NCBI GenBank assembly: GCA_020736575.1
Contig: JAGPYM010000006.1
Coordinates: 372,001 to 436,000 of the forward strand
Source of the DNA: Thelonectria olida
Taxonomy: Eukaryota; Ascomycota; Sordariomycetes; Hypocreales; Nectriaceae
DNA length: 64,000 nt
Direction: 5' to 3'
Shown here piece by piece: positions 45,538-57,000 of this stretch. Numbering within the stretch: the first letter of the stretch is position 1; each line of letters begins with the position of its first letter. The translations under genes and the position numbers were made by a program. The notes under the pieces are model-generated. The model was not told the DNA's origin. It saw only the letters and a program-made list of their open reading frames with translations, and did no database searches.

Positions 45538-46976
45538 TTAGGAACTCCCATTGACTCGTTGAGCAGCCTTAATGCTCGACGCATCACTACTGCTACGAAT
45601 AGCAGGTTCGAGGGGGAATACTTGCTTCTCCGCTGTTACGCCATCGTACACGTTATCCCAGCGCGACCGGAGGACTTCGGGTGTCTCCCAGGCGAGTTCA
45701 GGGTCTCGCAGCCACAGACGGACCAGGTGACGCCTAGCAACATCCCAAGTTAGCAGTCACATCTGGCAATCAGAACAAGGGTGCGATTTCACTCACTGCT
45801 TCTCTGCAGAGTCCTTGAACCCGCCGCGCGCATGGAAGATGCTCAGATTGTTCACGAACTGGATATCTCCCTTGTGGAAATCCAGCGACGCCGCGTACTT
45901 CTCGGCCAAGAAGTGCAGCGTGTCCAGAGCCTCGGCTTGGGCCTCGGTGATGGGAGGGATTTCGGGGGATCGCGGGAGGCCCCAGTAGCCAGTGAAGCGG
46001 CGACGGGCGTATTGGATGATCAGACGCTCCGGTGCATCGGCAGTGGCAGGCTGGTGATGCAACAGCGGACTGGAGCTGGATTGCTTGCCACCTCTTCCAA
46101 ATCTATTTTCACAGCGTTAGCTTGAGACTTTGAGTATCCTAGGTCGTAGAGACACTCACTCGTCAGCTATCCACGGCTCTGCAAGGGTTCGAATAAGATC
46201 AGGTCTTGTCCTGGCAATCTCATTGTACACATGCCAGCTACTCGACAGGTAACTCAACCCACCCTCAGCCGCCTCGCCCAGCGCAAAAAGCGCAATGACA
46301 TCGCCAGAGTCGGTGTGAAACACCTGCTTGTCCGATGTGTATGCAGGGGCGCCAATGCGGTTGGCGTCAACCGTGGCGGTAATGTCCTTGATGTGGTTGA
46401 GAACCACGTCTGCGGGCTTGCCTTGCCAGAGATGGTCCTGGCGACCGCGGATGGGGGCAATGTGTGAGGCAAGGCCGGCGTAGACGATGATGTTCTCTTC
46501 TCTGGTGTACTTGTCCACTGGGATTCCGCGGACTACCTTGAAGCCGTGGCCTTGGTGGATTTCGCGAGAGATGGCTCGTAGCTTGTCGTGAAGCTTCGGG
46601 AGGACAAACGTCTCCTGACCAAGCTGACCCAGGGGCACATTCAGATCTAAGATTCCATGGATTTAATATCTATTCCTTTGAATAGTAATTGGTCAACCAT
46701 ACCTTTGAACTTCTTGAGGGCTTCGTCAAGCTCTTGGAGATCATCCCCCGTCAGATGGTAGTCCCAGTCATACGACTTGGCCAACTCGCGCCCATCCCAG
46801 GCCAGATCAGAGACCAGTTTCTGGGGAAAGCCGGCAGGTAGGGTCTTCTCAAGCGTTTCCGTTTCTTGTCGGCGCTTGACACGAGCGAGGTACGAGTCGT
46901 GGTTTGGCGCGTAGGCGATGTCAGGTTGGCCAACTGGCCCGGCTGGGTTGGGCGGCTGCAGTACTGCGGCTGCCAT
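45538..46976 (-). CDS. TauD/TfdA-type Fe(II)/2-oxoglutarate dioxygenase
   Basis: Four minus-strand exons (46703..46976, 46160..46646, 45797..46102, 45538..45733) close to 420 residues. The metal facial triad is visible: H202-T-D204 in QVFHTDSGD, and the distal H344 in FHARGGF. R361 in RHLVRLWLRD is placed to bind the 2-oxoglutarate carboxylate. The overall layout matches fungal TauD-like proteins, which hydroxylate small organic acids, amines or sulfonates using oxygen and 2-oxoglutarate. TATAAA on the minus strand at 47081-47086 lies about 105 bp upstream. The cluster partners are oxidoreductases, so an oxidative step in a shared pathway is likely. The substrate is unknown. Confidence 0.93.
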
Positions 46977-47702
46977 TATGTCGAGATTAATGTGTGAATT
47001 TTCCAGAGGCTTTGCTTAGAGCTACAATAATGTTGGGCTTTGTCTCTCAGAGCACGAGGTTCAAGGGTCATAACCGCAAGTTTATATCCAGTGGCCAAAT
47101 GACTGTCCTACGTCTTCTCCGCAATGTTGCAATGTGGGATGCATATCGCTCTGGGGATTCTTGTTCTCGGTAGACCGTAAAGAGGGGATTCCATTTGTCG
47201 CTCGGTATGCGATCGATGTCGCCATCGGCTCTAGATATGCTGTCATACTGTTTCGCGGCGACAGTGCTACCCATTGGCGCATTTAAGCAAGTTAGATGCA
47301 ACCAAAACGTAAGCAATGGAACACAAATGATCGACGCCAATGCTAACTTATGGCGGATATTTGCGGCAGACGATTGACTCTTGTCACCGACAAATGGGTC
47401 TGATTAATGGACAGGAGCCTGGTCGGAAAGGACAGGCAATGGCATTCAAGGTTCTGCATCGGGCTTTACTCGTCTAGTAGATGTGCCATACCTATCCAAA
47501 GCTTGTCTCGAGAGGCAAAGCCCATCACCACAATCATTGAGCTCTCGCCAAGACGATTTGCGGGGGAGACGCAGGGGCACCGGCAGTTGGTGCTTGGGGA
47601 GCTCGGGAGTTGGAACAAGGGACTCCCAGTCCTAACATAAGTACGTAGCTTCCGAACTTGACGCTTGCCTCTAAACAGTCTATTCAAACCGTCTAATGGT
47701 AT
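46977..47702. other. Intergenic region, TauD promoter
   Basis: Contains the TATA box of the dioxygenase gene (47081-47086, minus) and the 3' end of the bZIP gene. A 90-codon minus-strand frame at 47068-47340 starts with a TTG codon and overlaps that promoter, so I do not call it. Confidence 0.55.
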
Positions 47703-48842
47703 TTAGTTATCGCTATTTGGAAACTCTAGATCGCCATGCTGCTCTCGTCGGTGCTTGAGCCATGCCCCAACAGTCATGGAAACGTGAATCAGATTCCACC
47801 GAGGCCCGTCCCCGAAACACACAAAACTCTGGGCCAGCGTCTCGAAGAGCGATGCAAACGTCTCAAAGGCCTCTGCAGATCCGCGGCCTTCTACGATTTC
47901 CTGAAGCTGACTATTCTCATCTGCCGTCAAGAGCGGTCGGAGGTAGCTCTCCACCTCTTGAGGTTTCCTCCACCACTGAAGGGCCTCGTTTCGCTCTTCA
48001 TACTCCCGTTTAACCAAGTTGTGGTAACCTGCCAGTGTTGCATTTTCCGTGGCGTAGTCTTCTTCGTACAGACGATCAACGAAGCCCTTCTTTCTGAATT
48101 CTATTCTCGCCTGCGCCATGGCCAGGAGGTACTCGTGGTCGTTGAGGTGCTTTGAATGATTGAACATGCGGTCCAATTTACTCTGGTAGGAGTAGCTGGG
48201 TTGTGGCAGTTTCTTGATCTTCTTCCAAATTGAGACTGCGTAGTAAGTGCACGCCCAGTAGAGGCAGCCGGCAAAGGTGAATAGTCCCTCTCCGAGATAC
48301 GGGAGCACATCAGCTGGCGCATCATAAATCCGGACCAGGCGATCCGTGTTCAGCCAGATAGGTTGGCTCAAACCTGACGAAGGCTGTCCATCTCGCATTG
48401 AAGCCACGGCAGTGTCGGCAGAAGACGCCAAGACAGCATCTTGATCGGATACTCTTCCGGATTTCTTTTGCACGGTATCGCCTAAACCCGCTGCCTCAAC
48501 CGCTTCGGAAAGAGCATCAAAGAACTCGGGCCCAAGGTTTCGATCCCTTGAAGCAGATTGGCGGATCTTCCGGATGGCATTCTTGAGCCTGAGGTTCTCG
48601 TCCTTTAGAGTCTGAAAGCGAGAAGCGTGGCGCTTGCGGTACTCTCGTTGAGCGAGTTTCCCGCGTTCGCGTTTGGACTGAATGGAAGGGATTAGATTCT
48701 GGACAGGGAGCGCAGGCATAATATGCCCGTCGAGCCAAGGCCCAAGGGCAAGTTGCCAAGCAGTGCTTGTGTGGGGGGAATTACTCACGAGCTGAGTGCT
48801 GTCTTCGGCCCGCATCTCCCGATTCTCAGGCGAGGTCGACAT
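47703..48842 (-). CDS. bZIP transcription factor with fungal C-terminal domain
   Basis: The minus-strand frame from the ATG at 48842 encodes 379 residues unspliced. A GTGAGT donor at 48788 and a TTCAG acceptor at 48678 define a likely 111-nt in-frame intron; removing it gives 342 residues. The basic region SKRERGKLAQREYRKRH is followed by a leucine zipper starting FQTLKDENLRLKNAI. The C-terminal half (WLNTDRLVRIYDAPADVL to GAWLKHRREQHG) is the kind of DUF3425-like domain often attached to fungal bZIP factors. It lies divergent from the second SDR gene, sharing a promoter with four ACGTTAT elements. ACGT is the core recognised by bZIP proteins, so autoregulation and control of the SDR are plausible. 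Confidence 0.85.
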   Translation of the reverse strand: MSTSPENREMRAEDSTQLVSNSPHTSTAWQLALGPWLDGHIMPALPVQNLIPSIQSKRERGKLAQREYRKRHASRFQTLKDENLRLKNAIRKIRQSASRDRNLGPEFFDALSEAVEAAGLGDTVQKKSGRVSDQDAVLASSADTAVASMRDGQPSSGLSQPIWLNTDRLVRIYDAPADVLPYLGEGLFTFAGCLYWACTYYAVSIWKKIKKLPQPSYSYQSKLDRMFNHSKHLNDHEYLLAMAQARIEFRKKGFVDRLYEEDYATENATLAGYHNLVKREYEERNEALQWWRKPQEVESYLRPLLTADENSQLQEIVEGRGSAEAFETFASLFETLAQSFVCFGDGPRWNLIHVSMTVGAWLKHRREQHGDLEFPNSDN

Positions 48843-49375
48843 GATGGGAGAGCAAATCACGGATATCCGAGCAGTGACGTTATTTCCGCGTGATAAAGAA
48901 GAGTGGTTGTTGTGGAATGGGTGAATGCGTAAGACCAACGTTATGAGTTGCGTCGGTGCTGATCCGATAACGTTATTGCTTATTAATTGCCCTCGCATCA
49001 CCGAGAGTCTCCACTTGCCGCTTTCCTGCTGCACAACCACAGCCAACAGCTGAATCATCACGTTTTCATGATAAGAGCTTCGGTCGAAATAACGTTGAAG
49101 ACGATACATCAACGGACAGGATGTCAATAGACTCTGATAAAAGCCCATACAATGTCTGATTCTCGTCGCCGCTGACCATTACAGACAGCATTGCACAGGC
49201 TAGGCAGTCCAGGTTCACGATCCTTCATCAAGATGGCACCGCGACAACTTCAGGCCACGAGCTCTATCTCAACGAGTATAAAGGGAATTGATTCTCCAGC
49301 ATGAATCTTTTCCGATCAATATCAAGCTGCATCAATCGCTCACATTAACAAACCTCTTTCAAACACATCAAAATC
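48843..49375. promoter_or_regulatory. Divergent promoter of the bZIP and SDR copy 2 genes, with four ACGTTAT elements
   Basis: ACGTTAT occurs on either strand at 48877-48883, 48938-48944, 48970-48976 and 49089-49095. The third copy is part of the perfect palindrome ATAACGTTAT (48967-48976). TATAAAG at 49277-49283 is about 95 bp before the SDR start. The ACGT core repeated four times in about 220 bp is consistent with a bZIP control region. Confidence 0.65.
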
Positions 49376-50242
49376 ATGGCGTCTCCGTCAGAGATCAAAA
49401 TCCACCACCAAACGGCGTACCCTGCCATTTCTCCGAAGCGCCCTGAGCTTTCGACCAAGGGGAAAAGGGCCTTTGTTACAGGTGGCGGCTCGGGGATTGG
49501 AAGCGCAATTGCTACGTCCTTTGCTCAGTCCGGCATCACTCATCTGGGCCTCTTGGGACGGAACGAAAAGAGCCTGCTCAAGACAAAAGCGGAAATCGAG
49601 AAGATCAATCCAGCGACTACGGTCTGGACGTATGCCGTTGATCTCGTCGGCGCCAGCGCCACGCAGTCTGCGATAGCCGAATTCGCTGCTTCCACCGAGG
49701 GCAAGATTGACATTCTGGTGGCAAACGCAGGATACATGCCCGAATTGAGCTCTGTCACGGATGCCGATCTCGAAGATTGGTGGAAGAGCTTCGAAATCTC
49801 CGTCAAGGGAAACTTCAACCTCCTTCGCGCCTTTCGCCCTCATGCCGCAGAGCAGGCCACCGTTCTTCACATCTCCACTGCGGCGATACACCTTCCGTAC
49901 ATGCAGGGCTATTCGGGGTACCGCTCGTCCAAGATTGCCGCGTGGAAGCTGTTCGACTACTTCCACCATGAGAACCCCGACCTCGTGCTAATTCACGTCC
50001 ATCCTGGCCTCATCGGCGGAACGGCCATGGGGGACAAGGTCAGCATCTCGGTGAAGGAGCTTGGACTGGTCTACGACGACATTTCGCTCCCTGGCGATTT
50101 TGCCGTTTGGGCTGCGAGCGAAGAAGCAAAGTTTCTCAACGGAAGGCTTGTCTGGGCTACCTGGGATGTGAGCGAACTCCAAGGGATGAAGGCCGCCATT
50201 GCCGAGGATGAGACCAAGCTGACCGTGGGCTTGTTTGTTTAA
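49376..50242 (+). CDS. Short-chain dehydrogenase/reductase (SDR), cluster copy 2
   Basis: A single intronless frame of 288 residues. Motifs are TGGGSGIG at 35-42, NAG at 117-119, Ser157 and Y172-RSS-K176, exactly the positions seen in the SDR at 37.4-38.4 kb. N-terminal YPAISP and PELSTKGK and the C-terminal LVWATWDVSELQG are also shared. It is an NAD(P)-dependent oxidoreductase of classical type, probably cytosolic. The intron of copy 1 is absent here, so the duplicates have diverged in gene structure as well as sequence. The start ATG follows a TATA box by about 95 bp and is divergent from the bZIP gene. Confidence 0.93.
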   Translation: MASPSEIKIHHQTAYPAISPKRPELSTKGKRAFVTGGGSGIGSAIATSFAQSGITHLGLLGRNEKSLLKTKAEIEKINPATTVWTYAVDLVGASATQSAIAEFAASTEGKIDILVANAGYMPELSSVTDADLEDWWKSFEISVKGNFNLLRAFRPHAAEQATVLHISTAAIHLPYMQGYSGYRSSKIAAWKLFDYFHHENPDLVLIHVHPGLIGGTAMGDKVSISVKELGLVYDDISLPGDFAVWAASEEAKFLNGRLVWATWDVSELQGMKAAIAEDETKLTVGLFV

Positions 50243-51006
50243 TGTTGGTTCGGTACCTAAGTGGCATTGCGCGGCGCGTGGCATTGTGGCTTGGGAATGG
50301 TTAGCAGTGCCCGTTGCCGTGAGGGCTATCGCAGAATGCGGTGATTCTACCTTCTGCAAGGCCTATTATCCCTCTACCAAAAGCGTGAAAATCTCGACTT
50401 GAAGGGGGATACGTGTAGTCTAAGAGATAAATAGGCAAGCGCAATGAGTGAATATGTTCCCAAATTGAATGGAGCTTCCCTTTTACCAAGTTGCCTTGGT
50501 TACTGGTAGTCAACAAAGATGCTCTGGCTGTTGAGGGCAGGAACGAACTTGTGGAGGCTCTGTCACTTGGGGGGGCTGTGTGCTGTGTGCTTCGTGGGTG
50601 AACAAAGTTGGCTCGACATCAAGTCCCATGTCAGTCTTTCAAGCATCGCATTGTGAACTACACAGTCCCAGTCAGCCCGGAGCAGATTGATATTGGATAT
50701 TTCCGTCGCTCCGCATGATAAAAGAGGCTGCGCAAAGCCCCAAGCCGCAACTAGCCATGGGTTAGAGCATTCCGAGGTCCGGAAGGCCAACAGTCTGCAC
50801 CTAGGCATTCGTATCCTAAGGCAGAAGTGCAAATGCACGCCCAACTTCCAACATGGAACGCAATGTGGGCGGAATCGATTGGCTAGGCTTGCATGGCTTC
50901 TTTACTCAGCCTAGGATACGCAGAATATGTACGTTCAAGGCCCCAACCATATCCTCGCCTCCATCTAACATTCTTCCTTGGTCAGGAGTCTCTCCCCATC
51001 AACTCC
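50243..51006. other. Intergenic region before the NLR gene
   Basis: No gene is supported. An ATG at 50893 is in frame with the NLR and would add 38 residues, but the conserved N-terminus (MDPFSLSASIAG) begins at 51007. A GTACGT sequence in between suggests a leader intron or non-coding sequence. Confidence 0.55.
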
Positions 51007-54000
51007 ATGGATCCGTTCTCTCTTTCGGCCAGCATCGCTGGTCTAATTGCACTCGCCGACATTACCTTCAAATATGTCTACAAGTACGTCAGAGCTGCCA
51101 AGGGCGCCGAGAACGACATCCAGGCCCTTTCCGACGAGATCAATGGCCTTGCAACATTGTTGCGAGTTCTCGGGGCACTTGCAACAGACTTGGAGGCGGA
51201 GGGAGACCGCTTTGACCCGGCACTGAGAACTCATTACTTGAGTCATTGCAACAAGACTTTGGCTCGAATTGAGACGAGGGTCAAAAAAGCCGCGGACAGC
51301 CTCACCAGGTCCAAATTTGAGGGCTTTTCTCGCCAACTCAAATGGCCTTTCTCCATGTCAGAAACAAAAGACCTGCTTGCCGAACTCTCCCGCCACAAGG
51401 CAACCATCGGTGTTGCTTTGGCTACTGATTCAATGCGAAAGCTGCAGTTGTCGCTCTCAAAAACATCTGAATTGGAGAAGCAGGTGTCAGCTATAACACG
51501 AACAGTGAAGCAGATTGAGATCAACACGCTCATCGAGGTGAACAGCCAGAAGCAGCGCATTCTTGATTACTTCATGAAAGCTAGCCCTCAGTCCAATCTA
51601 GAAACAAGCATTAGGCTCCGACATGCTATGACTGGGTTATGGCTGACTGAATCCCCAAGATTGATTCAATTTCTGGAGACGCCTGGCTCTAAACTCTGGC
51701 TGACTGGCATACCTGGAGCTGGAAAGACGGTCTTGGCTGGCTCAGTCATCCAAGAAGCATTGGTTCGGAGCCACGCTGCTCCGGAAACCAGCGTAGCCTT
51801 TTTCTTCTGCGACTACAAGAGTCCCGCCACCTGGGAAACTTCCACCATTTTAGGTGCAGTGGCCTCTCAGCTCGCTCGCCAAAAGGATGAGGCCTTCGAA
51901 ATCCTTCGCCAGTACCACGATGACCTCCATCCAGAAAGGGGCCTTGCACAGGCTCCGGATTCTGAAGAGCTTCGGGCAAGGATCAGCCAGATGTCAAAAC
52001 TCTTTGGTCAAACAATCATCGTTATCGACGGTCTAGATGAGTGCGGCGACAATGAAGGGGATGTAGTCGACATGCTGTTGGAAGTGGCAGAGTTTTCTGA
52101 AGGGGTGTCAATGGCTCTATTCAGTCGTGATCACTTCAATATCCGTATTCGCCTAGAGCAGGACTTTTCAATCGTTCCCATCGCAGCACACACCGAGGAC
52201 ATACAACTTTATGTCGGTGCTGAACTCGAAAAGCGGATTCAAAGCCGACGACTGCTACTTTCCGACATGAACATGAAAGACGAGATAATGGACGCGCTTG
52301 TAGGCCGAGCTGAGGGGATGTGAGTACTCTTATATCTTTCGTCAGAGACTGAAACTCATGAGTTGCAGGTTCCGTTGGGTGGTGTGTCAACTGGACTATC
52401 TTTGCGACTGCGCTCATGACGGAGAGCGCCGAGAAGCCTTAAGGCAGCTTCCGCCAGATCTACCAGAGAGTTATCGTCGACTACTCGAGCGTGTCAACCG
52501 CTTCTCACCCCGAGTGCAGGCGATGGTTCAAATGTGCCTTTCCTTCATTGAATTCACCTCGCCTAGGTTGACAATACTTGAACTGCGACAAGCCGTGTCG
52601 ACCCCTGACACTTTGGGTGCGACTCTTGATAAGAGCAACACCATTTCAGAGCAAGAGATTGCCAGAAGATGTAGCAGCTTTATTCGAAAGTCAGAAGATG
52701 GGTTGTATTTCGAGTTTGCCCACTTCTCTGTTCGGGAGTTTCTTGGGAACGAAGTGATCCAGTCTGCACGTGGCCCTGAAAGTTACATCTCGCAAGAGAG
52801 AAGTCGCTCCCTCCTAGCTTGTCAATGCCTCAGATTCTTGCAGCTCAGGAACTTTCAGAGACAGCCCACAGTTTCAGAGAAGGAGCTATCTTTCGCCGAA
52901 GAAAGACATGAAGTATATCCGTTCTATCATTATTCTGCCATTCAGTGGATAGATCTCACGAGAGAGGGCCTCAACGACCTGACCCTGCCTCTTGCTACCA
53001 CTCTATTTCATCCAAGAAAGAAGGCACAATTCCTTCTCTGGGCAATCCAGATTCTCAGAAGTGTTGCTACTACAATGGATAAAGCGGACGATCATGATGA
53101 TGGATGGAAAGATCCGGCCCACAGGCGGGTTTGTCAGAGGGTCCTTGACGCCAGCTTCAAGCCACTTCACATGGCTGCTGCGTTAAATCTGCCCGAGATA
53201 TGCGGCTTCCTCCTAGGCCAAGGGGAAAAGGTCGATTGCCGATGGGGCAACGTAAGACCCATCGACCTTGCCTTCACATCTGTGCTGGAAATGCCAGAGA
53301 TATCCACGTTGTCCAAGAGTGTGGATCACATACACCCCATGAGCCACCTCTTACCTCAAAGTATACGAAGAAACCTCTCCATTGATTGTTTGATCTCGAG
53401 CGGTGCAAGACCTTCAAATCGCGTCCTCTCTCCTGATTCCCTTTCTCCTTTATCAGTCGTCTCCATACTTGGGGCATGGCTGGGCGACTTTACTCCATTG
53501 CTCAAGCTCCTGTCTTGTAATATCGTTCCGACAGAGCTGGAAGTCAAATTTCTTGGAGATTGCATGGATTGGCGAATGGGGAAGGTTTTTGAAAAGACAG
53601 ATGCTACAGAATCGTCGACGCTCGCAATTTTGCAGCACCTTGCTTCAACGTCCGCTTTCACCAGCGACTGGGGTAGGCAAATGGGGTCAATCATCTGGCA
53701 CTATGCTCTCAAAAGAAATTTCTCCTATACAAATGACCCTTTTTTGGTAGATTCTCGCATATCCATTTCAGAGGATGCTCTGGTTGTTCAAACCCAGGCA
53801 GCAATCTCAATCGACAACACTGAATCGGTGAAGCAATGCCTTGCCGATGGTCGACTCGACCAGAATGCTCCATATTCTGAAGATGGCAACACATTCTTGC
53901 ACCTGGCAGTGCAGAAGGCATCGTACAAGGTCTTAGAGGTGCTGCTAGTCGCAGGCTGCAATCCTGGCCTTGAGAACGCCGATGGCAATCTACCGATCCA

Positions 54001-57000
54001 CATGCATGACTGGTCTAATGACTTTCAACACTTTGAGATCATGAAAGGATTCGGTGTATCTCTTTCAAGTCCCAATGCTCAAGGCTACACAATCTGGCAC
54101 TGCTGGGCTCACCATGCATCAATTTTTGACGAATTCCCCGCCGGTCTTTTTGAACTTGACGGAGAGGCGGCAAGTAAAGCTCTGCAGATGAGGACGCCTA
54201 CAGGTCATACGCCGCTCTCAATCCTGCTAAAAACACGCCCACTCAAGCCTAAGTTCGATATGAACGATGTTCTGGAACGAAGAGCCCTTCTTCTTTTGGA
54301 GACGTGCTCGACAATACCAGGATTCTGGGAAAATCATGATCCAGTATTCGGCGCAGCAGCACAGTTTGGGTCCGAAATGATCATCCGTCGCCTTCAAGAA
54401 GCGGGTGCAAGATTCGAGGTTGCAGTTGAGGGAGCCTGTACACCACTGCACCAGGTAGGGGCCGCTATGCCGCTAGGAGGCGTGCAATTTCTGCTAGCCA
54501 TGTACCAAGATGCGCTCACCTGGCGGTTTCAGGATGAGTTGCCAATGGAAGCCTACATCAAGGCATGTTTGCGAGACGGGTTCGCCCCAGCTATGGATGT
54601 TACCGAAGTCCTCATACCTCCAGTCAGCAATCGGGAAACACTTTGGACCTTTGTCTGCAATCTCCTTGGCCACACTCAACAACGGCCCGATCATGGTTGG
54701 AGTGTTCTCGCCTACAAACAGTGGATATCCATGACTGAAGATGTTACAGCAACAATACTTGGACTTGGGGCGATGGAAATCTACGAGGAACGAACCCACA
54801 ACTCCGGAGTAACTGCACTATTATCTGGGTTAAATGGTGCCGTTTCGTGGCTTCAACCTTTGACGTTCTACCTTACTCCGGACACACTTCGTGATGCACT
54901 TTCACGAACCAAGCATTGGGCAACGGCAAGGGAATCATTCGAGGTTTTCAAGTTTTTTATCAGCGCCGTCATGAATAGGAACTTGGACATGTTTCGACTG
55001 CTACTTGAGCATGGTGTGGACGTGCACAGCCGCCGCAATAGGGCTTTTTCGCTGGTAGAGGATGTTTTTCGAGCCGAAAAAGTCCATTATCCCTGTAGCA
55101 GTCCCGTTGGCAGAGTTATCCTTCAAGAACTTCTTGATTATTGCACCGAGCAGGGGCTCAAGGAGTTCCAACCCACAAACGAGGGCAGAGGGCTCCTGCA
55201 CGGTCTTGCGACGAGCAAGGATGTAACCCACGTGCTTTGGTTGGTAGAAGCCCTCGTCAAACGAGGCGTCGATGTCAATGGCGTAACGCAGGACAATCGA
55301 GGCTTTTCTGTTCTCACTTACCACCTATACAAGGCATCTTCGCAGTATGCCCAGTTGCTTCTGGAACTAGGGGCTGATCCACTAATAGGTGGTCACTCTG
55401 ACTCTCCAACTGCACTCCAGGCAGCTACGGCGACCGGGAATGTGGCTTTTCTCGAGAAGCTGCTCGCTCACACGACAAAGGCGTCCTCGGACATGAAGTG
55501 GGAAATCCCGATGACCGTTTCTTTCACACTCGGAGGTTCAACCGTCGCCCTCAGGAAGGCAAATGCGCTGCATCAGGCCGCCATAGGCAATTTTACAGAC
55601 TGCTTAAAGTTCTTCCTTGACAATCGCCTCATCTCAATCGACACTTCGAAATCACTGGAGGGCTGGACTCCTCTTCATTTAAGTGCGTTCAGGGCCGACG
55701 TGAAGTCCATGAAACTCCTTACTTCAAAGGGGTTTGACGTCATGGCGGAAAATCAATTTGGAGAAACCCCGTTGCACATTGCCGTTCGGGGAAAGTCTCT
55801 CTCCGCTGTGAAGCTTTTACTCAAAAACGGAGCAACACAGAGTCTGAACTTTAAAGGAGAGAGCCCAATGCAATATGCTCGTAACCGGGACTTGGCAGAG
55901 ATTGCCCTATATCTACACGAGAATTGCAAGGATGAAAAAAAACTGTCCCAGGCTGTTCGAAGAAGGATCCTATCCAAGGAACAGCTCAACATCTTTGCAG
56001 AATCTCTCACGAGAGCTGCTCGAAATGATGACCAATCTGAATGCGAGGGTTTGTTAATTGCAGGCTGCCCAGTTGACATCCCTTTACCTGGAACGGGAGC
56101 CTGCACTGCTTTGGTTCTGGCCTTGCAACTTGAGAGCTTAGGGGTCGCAAAATGGCTTCTGTCAAAGGGAGCCAGCGTGTTGAAGTCGAATGGCGAAACC
56201 GGCGAAAGTGAGCCAGATGACATTAATTCGCACTTGGGTGCGATTGAGATAGCTGCTAGTGCGCCAATTCTCAACCCGCTATTGCCTCAACTTGTCACAA
56301 GCTATTGCTCTCAGGGGGGTGATTTGGTCTTCGGCGACGACTTTCCTTGTCACCATGCAGTCTGGAATGGCAATGTCGACGGTCTTGAACTGCTGATTCA
56401 ATCTATGGAAGCATGCGGGCCTGCCCTCGAGTAAGTCAAACTTCATAATCCTTAAACCTTAACCTTGCTAAACTTATCTCGTAGGTGCAAATACCAAATG
56501 CCGCTCAGCCGGATCATTGAAGTAGTTGTGAATCGTCGATCGCATGATCCGAGGCTACCATCATATATTCATCAGTCCCTTTCGGATATCCATCAAGTGA
56601 CACCATTGCACACCGCTTCATCGACTGGGAACATATCAGCAGCTTCACTTCTGGTTGAGAAAGGGGCATTGATTAATGCAACTGACCCCCATTCCCGGAC
56701 GCCTTTGATATGGGCCGAGACTGCTGATATGGCAGAACATCTCGTGAGCTCAGGCGCATCAACCGGGGTGATCTACCGAACTGGCCTTCTCAGACTCTTA
56801 GGCTGGCTTCCTGCGGGAGTATTTGAGGAGATCTATCCTATCCTGTTTTCTAGAATGCCAAATAACTCCTTGATCAATTCGGTTGCTTGGGGTTACCCAA
56901 CGCCAGTCGAGTATACCCAACTCACTCCCGAAATTATTACAACCCTGAATGAGAGTAGCCACTCTTTTATTGTTGAGGATGGAGGGGGCTGCAGCTTGAT

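Noticed and set aside
47068..47340. 90-codon minus-strand frame with a signal-like N-terminus
   Set aside because: It starts at TTG, lies in the TauD promoter over its TATA box, and has no homologous features I can name.
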